Below are positions 49,906 to 59,034 of a stretch of DNA of 64,000 nt, in pieces. The stretch is from HT1-32 sp040219025 (lineage in GTDB: Bacteria > Pseudomonadota > Alphaproteobacteria > Rhodospirillales > HT1-32), in contig JAVJTE010000006.1 of the NCBI GenBank assembly GCA_040219025.1, positions 1 to 64,000 on the forward strand, written 5' to 3'. Each line of letters opens with the position of its first letter. The first letter of the stretch is position 1. The position numbers and the translations under genes were made by a program. Under the pieces are notes generated by a model. It ran no database searches. It was not told the DNA's origin and saw nothing but the letters and a program-made list of their open reading frames with translations.

Positions 49906-51047
49906 TATTTGTCTCCTTCGCCGGTCAGGGCCGGATGCACGATCTTGCCGTCACGTACCACGCAACAGCCCTTGATGATGTCATCATCCCAGTCGATCCT
50001 GACCGACTTGCTGTCCTTGTCGACCAGCGGCGTCACAAAGTTCAGCAGGTTGCGGGCATAGAGCTTCGAGCTGTCTTCGGCGAGACGGCTCGGCACGTTC
50101 GCATGGCCGACAATTTTCACGCCATGCTTCACCACCACCTTGCCGACTTCACTGCCGAAACAGTTGCCGCCGCTTTCAACTGCCAGATCAACAACCACAG
50201 AACCGGCAGGCATATCCTTCAGCATCGCCTCGGTAATCAGCAGCGGGGCCGGACGACCGGGAATCTGCGCCGTCGTAATAACCATGTCCATTTTCTTGAG
50301 GTGGTTATGCAGCGCCTCTTCCTGCTTTTTCTTGTAGTCGTCGGACATTTCCTTCGCGTACCCGCCGGAGGTTTCGGCATCCTTTGCCGATTCCGGATCG
50401 ACCTCGACGAACTTTGCGCCGAGGCTCTGTACCTGTTCCTTCACCGCGGGACGTACATCATAGGCCGAGACCGCACCGCCCAGCCTGCGGGCGGTTGCAA
50501 TCGCCTGCAATCCTGCAACACCGGCGCCCAGGATGCAGATTTTGGCCGGCGGAATTGTCCCGGCCGCCGTCATCATCATCGGGATGGCGCGGCCAAATTC
50601 CTGCGTTGCATCCAGCACGGCCTTGTAGCCCGCGAGGTTTGCCTGCGATGACAGGACATCCATCGACTGTGCCCGGGTAATCCGCGGGACAAGTTCCATG
50701 GCAAAGGCGGTAATCCCGGCTGCGGCATATTTCTTCACTGCCGGCTTGTCGCTCAGCGCACCCAGCACCGCGACCAGATTCACCCCCTTGGCATAGGTTG
50801 CGATCTCCGCATCGGTCGGTGACTGGACCTTGAAGATGAAATCCGCGCCGTTAACGCAGGTCTTTCCATCCTTTGACACGGTTGCTCCGGCTTCGCGGTA
50901 ATCCGCGTCGGCGAAGGAGGCACCGTCGCCAGCGCCCTTTTCAACGGCAACATCGAAACCAAGCGCCACCAGCTTTTTCACCGTCTCCGGCGATGCGGCC
51001 ACACGGGCTTCGTTTTGTCTGCGTTCTTTTGGTACTGATATTTTCAT
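49905..51047 (-). CDS. pntAA: NAD(P) transhydrogenase subunit alpha 1
   Basis: The soluble NAD(H)-binding domain I, 380 residues. It starts MKISVPKERRQNEARVAASP, as in other family members (alanine dehydrogenase-like fold), contains the Rossmann motif GAGVAGLQAIATARRLG, and the QIPGRPAPLLITEAMLKDMP and NFVTPLVDKD segments. The ATG at 51047 was chosen by family N-terminus; the frame extends 48 bp further upstream without similarity. First gene of the pnt operon. Confidence 0.96.
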   Translation of the reverse strand: MKISVPKERRQNEARVAASPETVKKLVALGFDVAVEKGAGDGASFADADYREAGATVSKDGKTCVNGADFIFKVQSPTDAEIATYAKGVNLVAVLGALSDKPAVKKYAAAGITAFAMELVPRITRAQSMDVLSSQANLAGYKAVLDATQEFGRAIPMMMTAAGTIPPAKICILGAGVAGLQAIATARRLGGAVSAYDVRPAVKEQVQSLGAKFVEVDPESAKDAETSGGYAKEMSDDYKKKQEEALHNHLKKMDMVITTAQIPGRPAPLLITEAMLKDMPAGSVVVDLAVESGGNCFGSEVGKVVVKHGVKIVGHANVPSRLAEDSSKLYARNLLNFVTPLVDKDSKSVRIDWDDDIIKGCCVVRDGKIVHPALTGEGDK

Positions 51048-51178
51048 TGGCGGTCGCCATCCCCATCCTGTGTTGGGATGCTGACAGTCCCGCACCGCAC
51101 CCCGGCTTTAAAGCAGGTGCAGCATGCAATTTCCCCATCGATTTGCCAAGCTATAGGCGTCAGGCAACGTCAGGTTTA

Positions 51179-52891
51179 TCAGGCACCGAACCCGGCGCGA
51201 GACAGCAGCGCCTTAAGTTCGGCCCGGATGGCCGGGCGCTCCGCTTCCGGCAATTCCGACAGGGCACCCTCCAGACCGGTGGACTTTGTCAGATGCCCGA
51301 TCACACGATTGCGGACGACACTCAGCACCGGACCGTCCCACAACAGCCCGGAAAGCTGGAGCGACAACAGGCCCCGAAGGCGCTTTACCAGAGACAGCGT
51401 ATCGCTGTCGATGCGCCCCAGCACATCCTCGCTCTCCAGATACTCACAGGTCAGCTGGTCAAGGCGGTCGCGGAAAATACGCTTCTCCTTGTCGCGCATG
51501 CTGGCGGCCTGAATCGCATCGCGAATCATCACAATCGCCCGCAATTTCCGTGGCACGGGATGCCGGTAATAGGTAAAATTGTTGATATGCTGCGGTTTGG
51601 TGATCATCACGGTCAGAACATCCATGATATCCGCCGCAAGCCGATGACCGAAGGGCATCGACAGAAGTTCGCAGAGAAACGTGATCCGGGCAGATGGCAA
51701 CCTGAACAGTTCCGTCATGCCCCGGGTCAGGCGCTCTGTTGCCCCCTTGGCACCCAGATCGTCAAACTGGCGGCTGAACCGTGACGCGATGGCTTCCGCC
51801 ATCTGCGGTCCTCCGGCAAACCGCCCGTTCTGGTCGACCAGCCGGTTTACAATCTGGCCGAGTGCCTCGGCCTCCTGTTCGCCACCATACCGGGTCAGAT
51901 CGTTGCGCCCGCCGACCTCACGCGCAATCCGCGCGGTGAGGATGTCACGGGCAACATTCATGTGCGGCCCCTTGAAGGCATCGTTCAGGGCAGCCAGAAC
52001 CGGCTGCCGGGTCTTCTCGACCTCCAGCCCGCCTACGGCAAGGTCACTCAACATGTTCAGCGCCGACACCAGATCGGGCTGGCGGCCCAGAAGGTCCTGA
52101 ATAACCGAGGCCCCGTCCATCACCTCCGCGATCATCTCACCCAGAATGATGTCCGGCTCTTCCGGAATGCCCGGAATTTTCAGTTCAATGATCTGCTCCA
52201 GCTTCGCGTCCCAGCTCTGCGCACCGGCCAGATGTGTCGCCAGCATCACCCCGAAATGGAAAAACTGCTGCTCCGCACCGCCATATTCTGCCGCCCGCGA
52301 CCAGGCTTTGGCGACGCCGGCGGCATCAATGGCCGGCATCTTTTGTGAGGAGATTTCGCGCAGGCGGTCAAACTGGCGGTCAATGAGGCGAAACAGTTCA
52401 TCATTACGCTTGCGCGAATCCTGGCCTGCATTGCGGGCCTGAATACCCGATACGCGGGACACCGCCGACGGCATCAGCATGTTTGCGTCGCGCAGGCGTC
52501 TGAATTCCCGCATCGAATGCATCAGCTCGGTCGCGGTCAGGAAATGCCGGTCCAGATAGCGGCGCAACAGGCGGGTGGCACAGCGCCGCGCTTCAAAGCG
52601 TTCAAGGTCGGCAAATGTCTCGCACATCGGCGCATCGTCAATCGGCACGATGGTAACCGGACGTTCCGCCTTCACCGGGATCGGCTGTTCCCAGATCGTA
52701 TAGTCGGATCCCAGCTCGCCGTTCTCGAAAACCCGGGTCCGGGTGACACGCAGCACAGTTCCGTCCGCCGACGGCAAATGGCCCTCGGCAAACTTCTTCG
52801 CCCTGTGTTCATCTTCCTCGGCATGAACGGTCACCCACTTTCCGTCCCGCTCCGCCTGAACCTCGAACTGATATTCCCGTTTCTTGAACAC
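51179..52891 (-). CDS. Large orphan protein, 570 aa
   Basis: I do not recognise a family. The first ~75 residues form a compact beta-rich unit (KREYQFEVQAERDGKWVTVH, then GTVLRVTRTRVFENGELGSD), and the rest is almost all helical, with many regular charged and hydrophobic heptads (for example RRCATRLLRRYLDRHFLTAT, DRLDQLTCEYLESEDVLGRI). There is no signal peptide and no membrane segment, so it is probably cytoplasmic and possibly a scaffold or adaptor. The sequence has normal codon use for the window and begins with a clear ATG. It lies on the same strand just upstream of pnt, with a 130-bp gap, and is followed upstream by a repeat. Confidence 0.8.
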   Translation of the reverse strand: MFKKREYQFEVQAERDGKWVTVHAEEDEHRAKKFAEGHLPSADGTVLRVTRTRVFENGELGSDYTIWEQPIPVKAERPVTIVPIDDAPMCETFADLERFEARRCATRLLRRYLDRHFLTATELMHSMREFRRLRDANMLMPSAVSRVSGIQARNAGQDSRKRNDELFRLIDRQFDRLREISSQKMPAIDAAGVAKAWSRAAEYGGAEQQFFHFGVMLATHLAGAQSWDAKLEQIIELKIPGIPEEPDIILGEMIAEVMDGASVIQDLLGRQPDLVSALNMLSDLAVGGLEVEKTRQPVLAALNDAFKGPHMNVARDILTARIAREVGGRNDLTRYGGEQEAEALGQIVNRLVDQNGRFAGGPQMAEAIASRFSRQFDDLGAKGATERLTRGMTELFRLPSARITFLCELLSMPFGHRLAADIMDVLTVMITKPQHINNFTYYRHPVPRKLRAIVMIRDAIQAASMRDKEKRIFRDRLDQLTCEYLESEDVLGRIDSDTLSLVKRLRGLLSLQLSGLLWDGPVLSVVRNRVIGHLTKSTGLEGALSELPEAERPAIRAELKALLSRAGFGA

Positions 52892-52980
52892 GCCAGACCC
52901 TCCGGCTGCAGATTAACCGCCGGATGGTTACTGACTTGTTAACTCCAGATCAGATGGTCAGCGCCGGCACTGCCCCTGTC

Positions 52981-53057
52981 ATGTCATCCTGAACCTGATT
53001 CAGGATCCATATCTGCAACCGCTCTGGGTAGACCCTCAATCCAGTTGAGGATGACAT
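52981..53057. repeat. Two-hairpin intergenic repeat (REPIN-like)
   Basis: The outer arms ATGTCATCCT (52981-52990) and AGGATGACAT (53048-53057) are perfect reverse complements. Each half also folds alone: TCCTGAA (52987-52993) with TTCAGGA (52999-53005), and CCTCAA (53034-53039) with TTGAGG (53045-53050). Similar GTCATCCTGAA...TTCAGGAT repeats are common between genes of many alphaproteobacteria. Confidence 0.75.
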
Positions 53058-53078
53058 GTCATTAAGAAAGCAGAAGCT

Positions 53079-54419
53079 TTACAGCGCCTCCGGCACCCCT
53101 GCACCTTCCAGCGCCGCCTTCTGCCGTTCCGCCAGTGCCGTTTCGTCAAAGTCGCGGATCAGGTCGTGGAACAGGCGGTACCAGTTGATTTCGGCTTTCA
53201 GGTGCAGGAACACCGAACCCAGGCCGATGGCGGCGCGGTCCATCAGGACGAATTCGCGGGGTGGGGTGACGCCGCCCAGCGCCCTCAGGTCCTTGTGAAC
53301 CTTTTCGGCAACCTGTGCGCCGTAGACGGTTGAGTTGGTCTCCTCGATCCGGCGGTCGCGGTCTTCCATCAGCGGGGCATAGACGAAGCGCGCCCACTGG
53401 TTGAGGACCTCCAGCAGATCCCGGTTAAGATTGGTGAAGCCCCAGGTCTCGTAGGCATGGACCGCAAGCGCCTCGTCATCGTTTTGCAGGGCGTTGTAGA
53501 GGTCGATCACACCGCGCACGAAACTGGGCGGAAAGACCCGGATGCAGCCGAAATCCAGCAGATTGACCGAGCCGTCGTCGCGTACCGTGTAATTGCCGAG
53601 ATGCGGGTCGCCGTGGATTACGCCGTAGTAATAGAACGGCACATACCAGGCGCGAAACATGTTCATGGCGATCCGGTTGCGCAGATCCGGATGTTCCTTG
53701 ATGAAATCAAGGATCGGTGTGCCCTGAAGCCAGGTCATCGACAGCAGGCGCTTTGAGGAAAGTTCCGGCAGCGGCACCGGCACATGCACACCGGCTTCAT
53801 CCGCATGCATCAGGCCATAGAGGCGCATCTGTGCGGCCTCGCGCTCATAGTCGAGTTCCTCACGCAGGCGGGCGGAGATTTCGGCGTGAATGTTCGAGGT
53901 ATCAATCGACGGGTCGTAGCGCCGGTAGATCGAGAAGATCAGTTTCAGTTGCCGGAGGTCAGCCTCCACCGTCGAAGACATGTCCGGATATTGCAGCTTG
54001 CAGGCCAGTGCCTGCCCGTCTTTACCGGTCGCCCGGTGTACCTGCCCCAGCGAGGCTGCGGCTGCGGCCTCCCGTTCGAATGAGCCGAACCTGTTCTGCC
54101 AGTCCGGCCCCAGCTCACTGGCCATCCGCCGCTTGATGAAGGGCCAGCCCATCGACGGCGCGTTGGCCTGCAGCTGGGCCAGTTCCTTGGCATATTCCCG
54201 GGGCAGCGCGTCCGGAATGGTCGACATGATCTGGGCAACCTTCATCAGCGGCCCTTTCAGGCCACCAAGGGCTGCTTTCAGGTCATTGGCATGGCGGTCG
54301 CGGTCCATCGGAATGCCGAGAAAACGCTGCCCCGCCAGCCGTGCACCGACACCCGCCATGGCCCCGGAAACACGGGCATAGCGCTGCACCCGGCGGCCAA
54401 GTGAATTGTCTTCAGACAT
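53079..54419 (-). CDS. ABC1/UbiB-family atypical protein kinase-like protein
   Basis: A member of the ABC1 (UbiB/ADCK) family, 446 residues, linked in bacteria and mitochondria to ubiquinone or other isoprenoid lipid handling. The family KxGQ motif appears as KVAQ (LKGPLMKVAQIMSTIPDALP), the Ala-rich loop replaces the usual Gly-loop (EAAAAASLGQVHRA), and the kinase-like HGDPHLGNYTV and DFG (LLDFGCIRVF) motifs are intact. It has no clear transmembrane helices at the C-terminus, unlike UbiB itself, so it is an ADCK-like paralogue rather than UbiB. Its start lies 3 bp after the stop of the M3 peptidase on the same strand. Confidence 0.88.
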   Translation of the reverse strand: MSEDNSLGRRVQRYARVSGAMAGVGARLAGQRFLGIPMDRDRHANDLKAALGGLKGPLMKVAQIMSTIPDALPREYAKELAQLQANAPSMGWPFIKRRMASELGPDWQNRFGSFEREAAAAASLGQVHRATGKDGQALACKLQYPDMSSTVEADLRQLKLIFSIYRRYDPSIDTSNIHAEISARLREELDYEREAAQMRLYGLMHADEAGVHVPVPLPELSSKRLLSMTWLQGTPILDFIKEHPDLRNRIAMNMFRAWYVPFYYYGVIHGDPHLGNYTVRDDGSVNLLDFGCIRVFPPSFVRGVIDLYNALQNDDEALAVHAYETWGFTNLNRDLLEVLNQWARFVYAPLMEDRDRRIEETNSTVYGAQVAEKVHKDLRALGGVTPPREFVLMDRAAIGLGSVFLHLKAEINWYRLFHDLIRDFDETALAERQKAALEGAGVPEAL

Positions 54420-54422
54420 GGA

Positions 54423-56219
54423 TCAGAGTTCTTCCAGCTGATCGATCATCCGCTCGACCACCGACAGGCCGCGTTTCCAGAATGCCGGGTCCGACGCATC
54501 CAGCCCGAAGGGAGCGAGCAGTTCCTTGTGGCGCAGGGTGCCGCCCGCCGAGAGCATCTCCAGATACTTTTCCTGGAACTTCGGGTGGCCCTGCTCGAAC
54601 AGGTCATACAGCGCATTCACCAGACAATCGCCGAAGGCATAGGCATAGACATAGAACGGTGAATGGATGAAATGCGGGATGTAGGACCAGTAGATGCCGT
54701 AATCATCGCTGAGATCGAAGGCCGGGCCGAGGCTTTCGCGCTGTACGTCCATCCAGATCTCGCAGATTCGCCCTGACGCAATCTCGCCGGACCGGCGTTC
54801 ATCATGTACCCGGCGTTCAAATTCGTAGAACGCAGTCTGGCGCACCACGGTGTTGATCATGTCCTCGATCTTTCCGGCCAGCATGATCTTCCGCTTTGCC
54901 GGATCCGTGGTCTTTTTCAGCATCGACTGGAAGGTCAGCATCTCGCCGAAGACCGAGGCGGTTTCGGCGAGTGTCAGCGGTGTGTTGGCCATCAGGTTGC
55001 CGCGCGGCCCGGCCAGCACCTGATGCACGCCATGACCAAGCTCGTGCGCCAGGGTCATCACGTCGCGTACCTTGCCCTGATAATTCAGCAGGATATAGGG
55101 GTGGGCAGACGGCACGGTGGGATGCGCAAAGGCACCACCGGACTTGCCCGGTCGTGCCGGGGCGTCGATCCAGCCGCCATCGAAAAACTGTTTCCCGATC
55201 TTCGACAGCTCAGGTGAAAAGGAGTCATAGGCCGACAACACCGTATCGGCGGCCTCTGACCAGCCGATCTTGCGGTCATCATCTGCCGGCAGGGGCGCAT
55301 TGCGGTCCCAGTGCTTCAGCTTGTCGAGGCCCAGCCAGTCCGCCTTGATCCTGTAATAGCGGTGCGAAAGGCGCGGATAGGCATCCTGCACGGCGGTGGC
55401 CAGCGCATCGACGACCTCGTCCTCAACCGCATTGGCAAGATTGCGGGCGGAAACCGGGCGGGCGTAATTCCGCCAGTTGTCATCCGTCGCCTTGTCCTTG
55501 GCCAGCGTGTTGGTAATCAGCGAGAACAGCCGCTTGTTACCGTTCAGAACCTTACTGATACTGGTTGCCGCCGCTGCCCGTTTCTCACGGTCCGGGTTCG
55601 ACATCAGGTCGAATATTTCTGTCGCCGTCAGTTGCTCGTCACCGAGCGGAAATCGCATATCCGCCATCGTCTCGTCGAACAGCCGCACCCAGGCAGAACG
55701 GCCGGTCACATCCAGTTCATGCAGCAGGCGCTCCATCTCGTCGTCGAGCTGGTGCTCCCGGAAGGCCCGGAGGTCGCGCAGCCACGGTTCGTAATGCGCG
55801 GTGGCCGGGTCTTTCAGCAGCTCTGCCATCCGGTCTTCGCTCAGCCGGTTTACTTCCAGCGTGAAGAACAGGGTGGCCGTGGAAATGTCGGTAATCCGTT
55901 CCTGCAGGGTCTGGTAAAAGCGACCGATTTCCGTGTCCGAGACATTGCCGGCATGCAGCAGCTGCGCATAGCTCATGACCCGCCCGGTAATTTCGGTCAG
56001 CGCCTCGAACTCGCGCACCGCCTGTCCGAATGCGGCCCCGTCGATCTCCGCCAGACGGCCCTGCCATGCTTCCCGGAACAGGGTTGAGTCCGCGGCGAGG
56101 CGGTCGATATCGGCCTTCAGCTCGGAACTGTCCGGTCCCGGATAGAGATCGGCCAGATTCCATTCCGGCAGTTTGGCGGTCGCGGTGGTCTTTGCAGTCG
56201 TGGCAGTAGCGGAATTCAT
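54423..56219 (-). CDS. Oligoendopeptidase F-type metallopeptidase (M3B)
   Basis: A zinc endopeptidase of 598 residues that cleaves short peptides in the cytoplasm. The zinc-binding HExxH is in MTLAHELGHGVHQVL, and the third ligand Glu is in LTLAETASVFGEMLTF. The helical oligopeptidase lid (residues 20-330) precedes it. The ATG at 56219 (MNSATATTAK...) was chosen because it has GGAG 9 bp upstream and is followed by the family-like LPEWNLADLYPG; the frame is open 249 bp further upstream across the divergent promoter region. It could serve the peptide-uptake system at 16-22 kb. It is cotranscribed with the ABC1 gene. Confidence 0.9.
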   Translation of the reverse strand: MNSATATTAKTTATAKLPEWNLADLYPGPDSSELKADIDRLAADSTLFREAWQGRLAEIDGAAFGQAVREFEALTEITGRVMSYAQLLHAGNVSDTEIGRFYQTLQERITDISTATLFFTLEVNRLSEDRMAELLKDPATAHYEPWLRDLRAFREHQLDDEMERLLHELDVTGRSAWVRLFDETMADMRFPLGDEQLTATEIFDLMSNPDREKRAAAATSISKVLNGNKRLFSLITNTLAKDKATDDNWRNYARPVSARNLANAVEDEVVDALATAVQDAYPRLSHRYYRIKADWLGLDKLKHWDRNAPLPADDDRKIGWSEAADTVLSAYDSFSPELSKIGKQFFDGGWIDAPARPGKSGGAFAHPTVPSAHPYILLNYQGKVRDVMTLAHELGHGVHQVLAGPRGNLMANTPLTLAETASVFGEMLTFQSMLKKTTDPAKRKIMLAGKIEDMINTVVRQTAFYEFERRVHDERRSGEIASGRICEIWMDVQRESLGPAFDLSDDYGIYWSYIPHFIHSPFYVYAYAFGDCLVNALYDLFEQGHPKFQEKYLEMLSAGGTLRHKELLAPFGLDASDPAFWKRGLSVVERMIDQLEEL

Positions 56220-56334
56220 GACGTCTCCGATGGAAGCAATAATCTTACAGGGCTTGATATAGGCACGGGCAGCCGACAAATGAAGCGCTGCCGGTGCAAG
56301 ATCGCGGGAATGAGTGAATTCGCAGCATAAGCGA

Positions 56335-56363
56335 TTGTCACGAACCGATTCTGCCGCAAAATA
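56335..56363 (+). promoter_or_regulatory. Possible promoter of the acyl-CoA synthetase gene
   Basis: TTGTCA (56335-56340) is followed after 17 bp by AAAATA (56358-56363), 20 bp before the start codon. The -10 match is modest. Confidence 0.35.
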
Positions 56364-56382
56364 GAGGTCAGGGAGAACGCCA

Positions 56383-58173
56383 ATGAAATATATGGAATGG
56401 ACCAGCCTGCCCGCGATGTTTTTTGACTCAGCGGCACAGCATAAGGACCGGCCTTTCCTCTGGGCCAAAAAGTCCGGAAGTTACAAAGGCCGCAGTTACG
56501 GCAAGAGCGCCGAACAGGTCAGCCTGCTGGCCCGCGGGCTGGAAGATTGCGGCATCGGCTTCGGTGACCGTGTGGCCCTGGTCAGTGAAAACCGGCCGGA
56601 ATGGGTCATCGCCGACTTTGCCATCATGGCCAGCGGTGCAATCTCGGTTCCCGCCTACACGACCAACACGGCTGATGACCATTTCCATATCCTGACCAAC
56701 GTGACGGCCCGGGCGGCGATTGTCTCCACCGCCCGCCTGCTGCCCCCCCTGCTGGAAGCCGCAAAGAGAAGCGGTTGCGTCACCACCATCATCACGATGG
56801 AAGCAACCGGTACCGAAGCGCCTGACGGCATCACCATCCTGACGTTTGATGACGTCATCAAACGTGGTGCCAAACGGCCCGACCTTGTAGCCGACCGGGT
56901 ACGACGCATCAAACGGGCGGACACCGCCTGTATCATTCATACATCGGGTACCGGCGGCGTGCCGAAGGGGGTGACACTCAGCCATGGCTCGATCCTGTTC
57001 AACTGTCTCGGCGCCTATGACCTGTTGCTGGAATTCGGGCTCGACCATGAGGTCTTCCTGTCCTTCCTGCCGCTGAGCCATTCCTATGAACATACCGCCG
57101 GTCTGGCGTTCCCGGTCTCGATCGGTGCCGAGATCTACTATGCCGAGGGGATCGACAAGCTGGCCAGCAACATGCTGGAAGTCCGCCCGACCATCATGAC
57201 CGCCGTCCCCCGTCTGTATGAGACCATGCGGGCGCGGATCATGCGCGGGCTGGAACAGGGTGGTGGTGCGAAAAAGGCTCTGTTCAGCAAGACGCTGGCT
57301 CTGGGCCGGAAGAAATATGAGACCCCCGAGAAATTCAACGCGATCGACAAGCTGACGGACCGGCTGGTCGACAAACTTGTCCGCGACAAGGTCCGTGGCC
57401 GGTTTGGTGGCCGCCTGAAAACCCTCGTCTCCGGCGGCGGGCCGCTGAACTACGATGTCGGCCTGTTCTTTACCTCGCTGGGTCTCACCATTCTGCAAGG
57501 CTACGGCCAGACCGAGTCCGCGCCGGTGATCTCCTGCAACCGGCCCGGCAGTCTGCGTATCGAGACCGTCGGCCCGCCGGTCAAGGACGTGAATGTCCAG
57601 ATCGCCCGCGATGGCGAGATTCTGGTGCAGGGTGAACTGGTCATGAAAGGCTACTGGAACGACCCGGACGCAACAAAGGATGTCATTGACGAGAATGGCT
57701 GGCTGCATACCGGCGATGTCGGACATATCGACCATAATGGCCATATCGTCATTACCGACCGCAAGAAGGACATCATCGTCAATTCCGGCGGTGACAACAT
57801 CTCGCCACAGCGTGTCGAAGGCATTCTGTCGCTGGAGCCGGAAATCGTGCAGTGCATGGTTCACGGTGACAAGCGCCCCTATCTGGTAGCCCTTATCGTG
57901 CCGGACGAAGACTTCATCGCGAGCTGGGCGTCTGAAAATAACAGGATTGCCGATCTTGCATCACTCGCCGGTGACGAGGCTTTTCAGAAAGCGTTCGCGC
58001 CGGTCCTGTCCCGCGTGAACGAACGTCTGAGTACAATCGAGCGGGTCAGAAAAATCGTCATCGCCGACGCGCCCTTCACCGTCGATAACGAGCAGATGAC
58101 GCCAACCATGAAAGTTCGCCGCCATATCCTGAAACAAGTCTACGGCAAGCGGCTGGAGGCGCTGTATGGCTGA
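56383..58173 (+). CDS. Long-chain acyl-CoA synthetase (AMP-forming)
   Basis: Activates fatty acids to acyl-CoA through an acyl-AMP intermediate. The 596-residue protein belongs to the long FadD15-type branch. The AMP-binding motif is IIHTSGTGGVPKGVTLSH, where Gly and Val replace the usual Ser/Thr-Gly-Xaa positions but the Lys is kept. The GYGQTES adenine motif, DGWLHTGD-like ENGWLHTGDVGHID and the KDIIVNSGGDNISPQ hinge are all present. GGGAG precedes the ATG at 56383. It is divergent from the M3 peptidase and converges 3 bp from the Lrp regulator gene. Confidence 0.93.
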   Translation: MKYMEWTSLPAMFFDSAAQHKDRPFLWAKKSGSYKGRSYGKSAEQVSLLARGLEDCGIGFGDRVALVSENRPEWVIADFAIMASGAISVPAYTTNTADDHFHILTNVTARAAIVSTARLLPPLLEAAKRSGCVTTIITMEATGTEAPDGITILTFDDVIKRGAKRPDLVADRVRRIKRADTACIIHTSGTGGVPKGVTLSHGSILFNCLGAYDLLLEFGLDHEVFLSFLPLSHSYEHTAGLAFPVSIGAEIYYAEGIDKLASNMLEVRPTIMTAVPRLYETMRARIMRGLEQGGGAKKALFSKTLALGRKKYETPEKFNAIDKLTDRLVDKLVRDKVRGRFGGRLKTLVSGGGPLNYDVGLFFTSLGLTILQGYGQTESAPVISCNRPGSLRIETVGPPVKDVNVQIARDGEILVQGELVMKGYWNDPDATKDVIDENGWLHTGDVGHIDHNGHIVITDRKKDIIVNSGGDNISPQRVEGILSLEPEIVQCMVHGDKRPYLVALIVPDEDFIASWASENNRIADLASLAGDEAFQKAFAPVLSRVNERLSTIERVRKIVIADAPFTVDNEQMTPTMKVRRHILKQVYGKRLEALYG

Positions 58174-58176
58174 GCT

Positions 58177-58659
58177 TCAGGCTGGCCGCTTTTTCACCGC
58201 CGCATAATCCAGCGGCAGCACGCTGGTTTCCTTTAGTTCCTCCATCACGAAGCTGGAGGAAACCGTCTCGAATTCGCAGCGGGCGATCAGGCGTTTATAG
58301 ACCCCGTCATAGGCTTCGATGTCCGGGACGACGATATGCAGCAGATAATCCGTATCGCCGGATAACCGGTAGGCCCCGATGATCTCGGGGATGCCCTCGA
58401 CCGCGCGCTCGAACCGGGCCAGCCATTCAACGCTGTGCCGGCCGGCGCGGATATCAACGAAGACCGTCTGGCCGACATTCATTCTTGCCCGGTCGAGGAC
58501 CGCAACCCGGCCACGGATATGACCACTGTCTTCCAGCGCCCGGATTCGCCGCCAGCAGGGGTTTTTCGACAGACCCACCCGGTCGGCGATTTCGGCTACG
58601 GTGATCCCCGCATCAAGCTGAAGAATTTCCAGTATCCGCACATCAAACTCGTCCAGCAT
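58177..58659 (-). CDS. Lrp/AsnC-family transcriptional regulator
   Basis: A 160-residue feast/famine regulator. The N-terminal HTH (LDEFDVRILEILQLDAGITV, IADRVGLSKNPCWRRIRALE) is followed by the RAM/effector domain with GDTDYLLHIVVPDIEAYDGV. Such proteins bind an amino acid and control its transport or breakdown. It is divergent from the DUF6356-like gene with 127 bp between starts; this AT-rich gap is a probable binding region. Its stop is 3 bp from the stop of the acyl-CoA synthetase gene. Confidence 0.94.
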   Translation of the reverse strand: MLDEFDVRILEILQLDAGITVAEIADRVGLSKNPCWRRIRALEDSGHIRGRVAVLDRARMNVGQTVFVDIRAGRHSVEWLARFERAVEGIPEIIGAYRLSGDTDYLLHIVVPDIEAYDGVYKRLIARCEFETVSSSFVMEELKETSVLPLDYAAVKKRPA

Positions 58660-58786
58660 CCCAAATACCTTCCTTTGTTTGGGATAAAATCACCCGAATT
58701 TATCGATTTCACAAGAAATATGGGACCCCTTTACCGGCAACGACCGGTATAGTCTCAACCATCGAAACGCCAGGGGAACAGTTCTC

Positions 58787-59023
58787 ATGTCCATCTTCAC
58801 CGACCATCCGCATTCAGTTGACGAAACCTATTGTGAACACACGATGTTCGCATGGCGTTTTGCTTTCCGGCTGCTGAAGGCGTCGGCGAAAGCCTTTGTG
58901 CATGGCATCCTGCCCTTTGCCTACATGACCGATGCCAGCGATGAAGTCAGAACACTGGCACGCGAACTCTCGACCCGCACCCCGAAGCCCGCTAGGATCG
59001 GTGACGAAGCTCACGCATCCTGA
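58787..59023 (+). CDS. Small DUF6356-like protein, 78 aa
   Basis: A short protein that starts MSIFTDHPHSVDETYCEHTM, a pattern (HPHSV.E.Y.EH) shared by small alphaproteobacterial proteins of the DUF6356 kind. A hydrophobic segment near residues 22-46 (AWRFAFRLLKASAKAFVHGI) could be a membrane-associated helix. Function is unknown. It starts 127 bp from a divergent Lrp regulator, and the class II glutamine amidotransferase gene begins 11 bp after its stop, so the two are probably cotranscribed. The family has an amino-acid link only through this neighbourhood. Confidence 0.75.
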   Translation: MSIFTDHPHSVDETYCEHTMFAWRFAFRLLKASAKAFVHGILPFAYMTDASDEVRTLARELSTRTPKPARIGDEAHAS

Positions 59024-59034
59024 CAGGAAACTGA

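Noticed and set aside
56428..57864. Long open frame (about 478 codons) on the minus strand
   Set aside because: It lies entirely opposite the acyl-CoA synthetase gene, which has all family motifs. The antisense product has no recognisable domain and reflects GC-rich codon structure.
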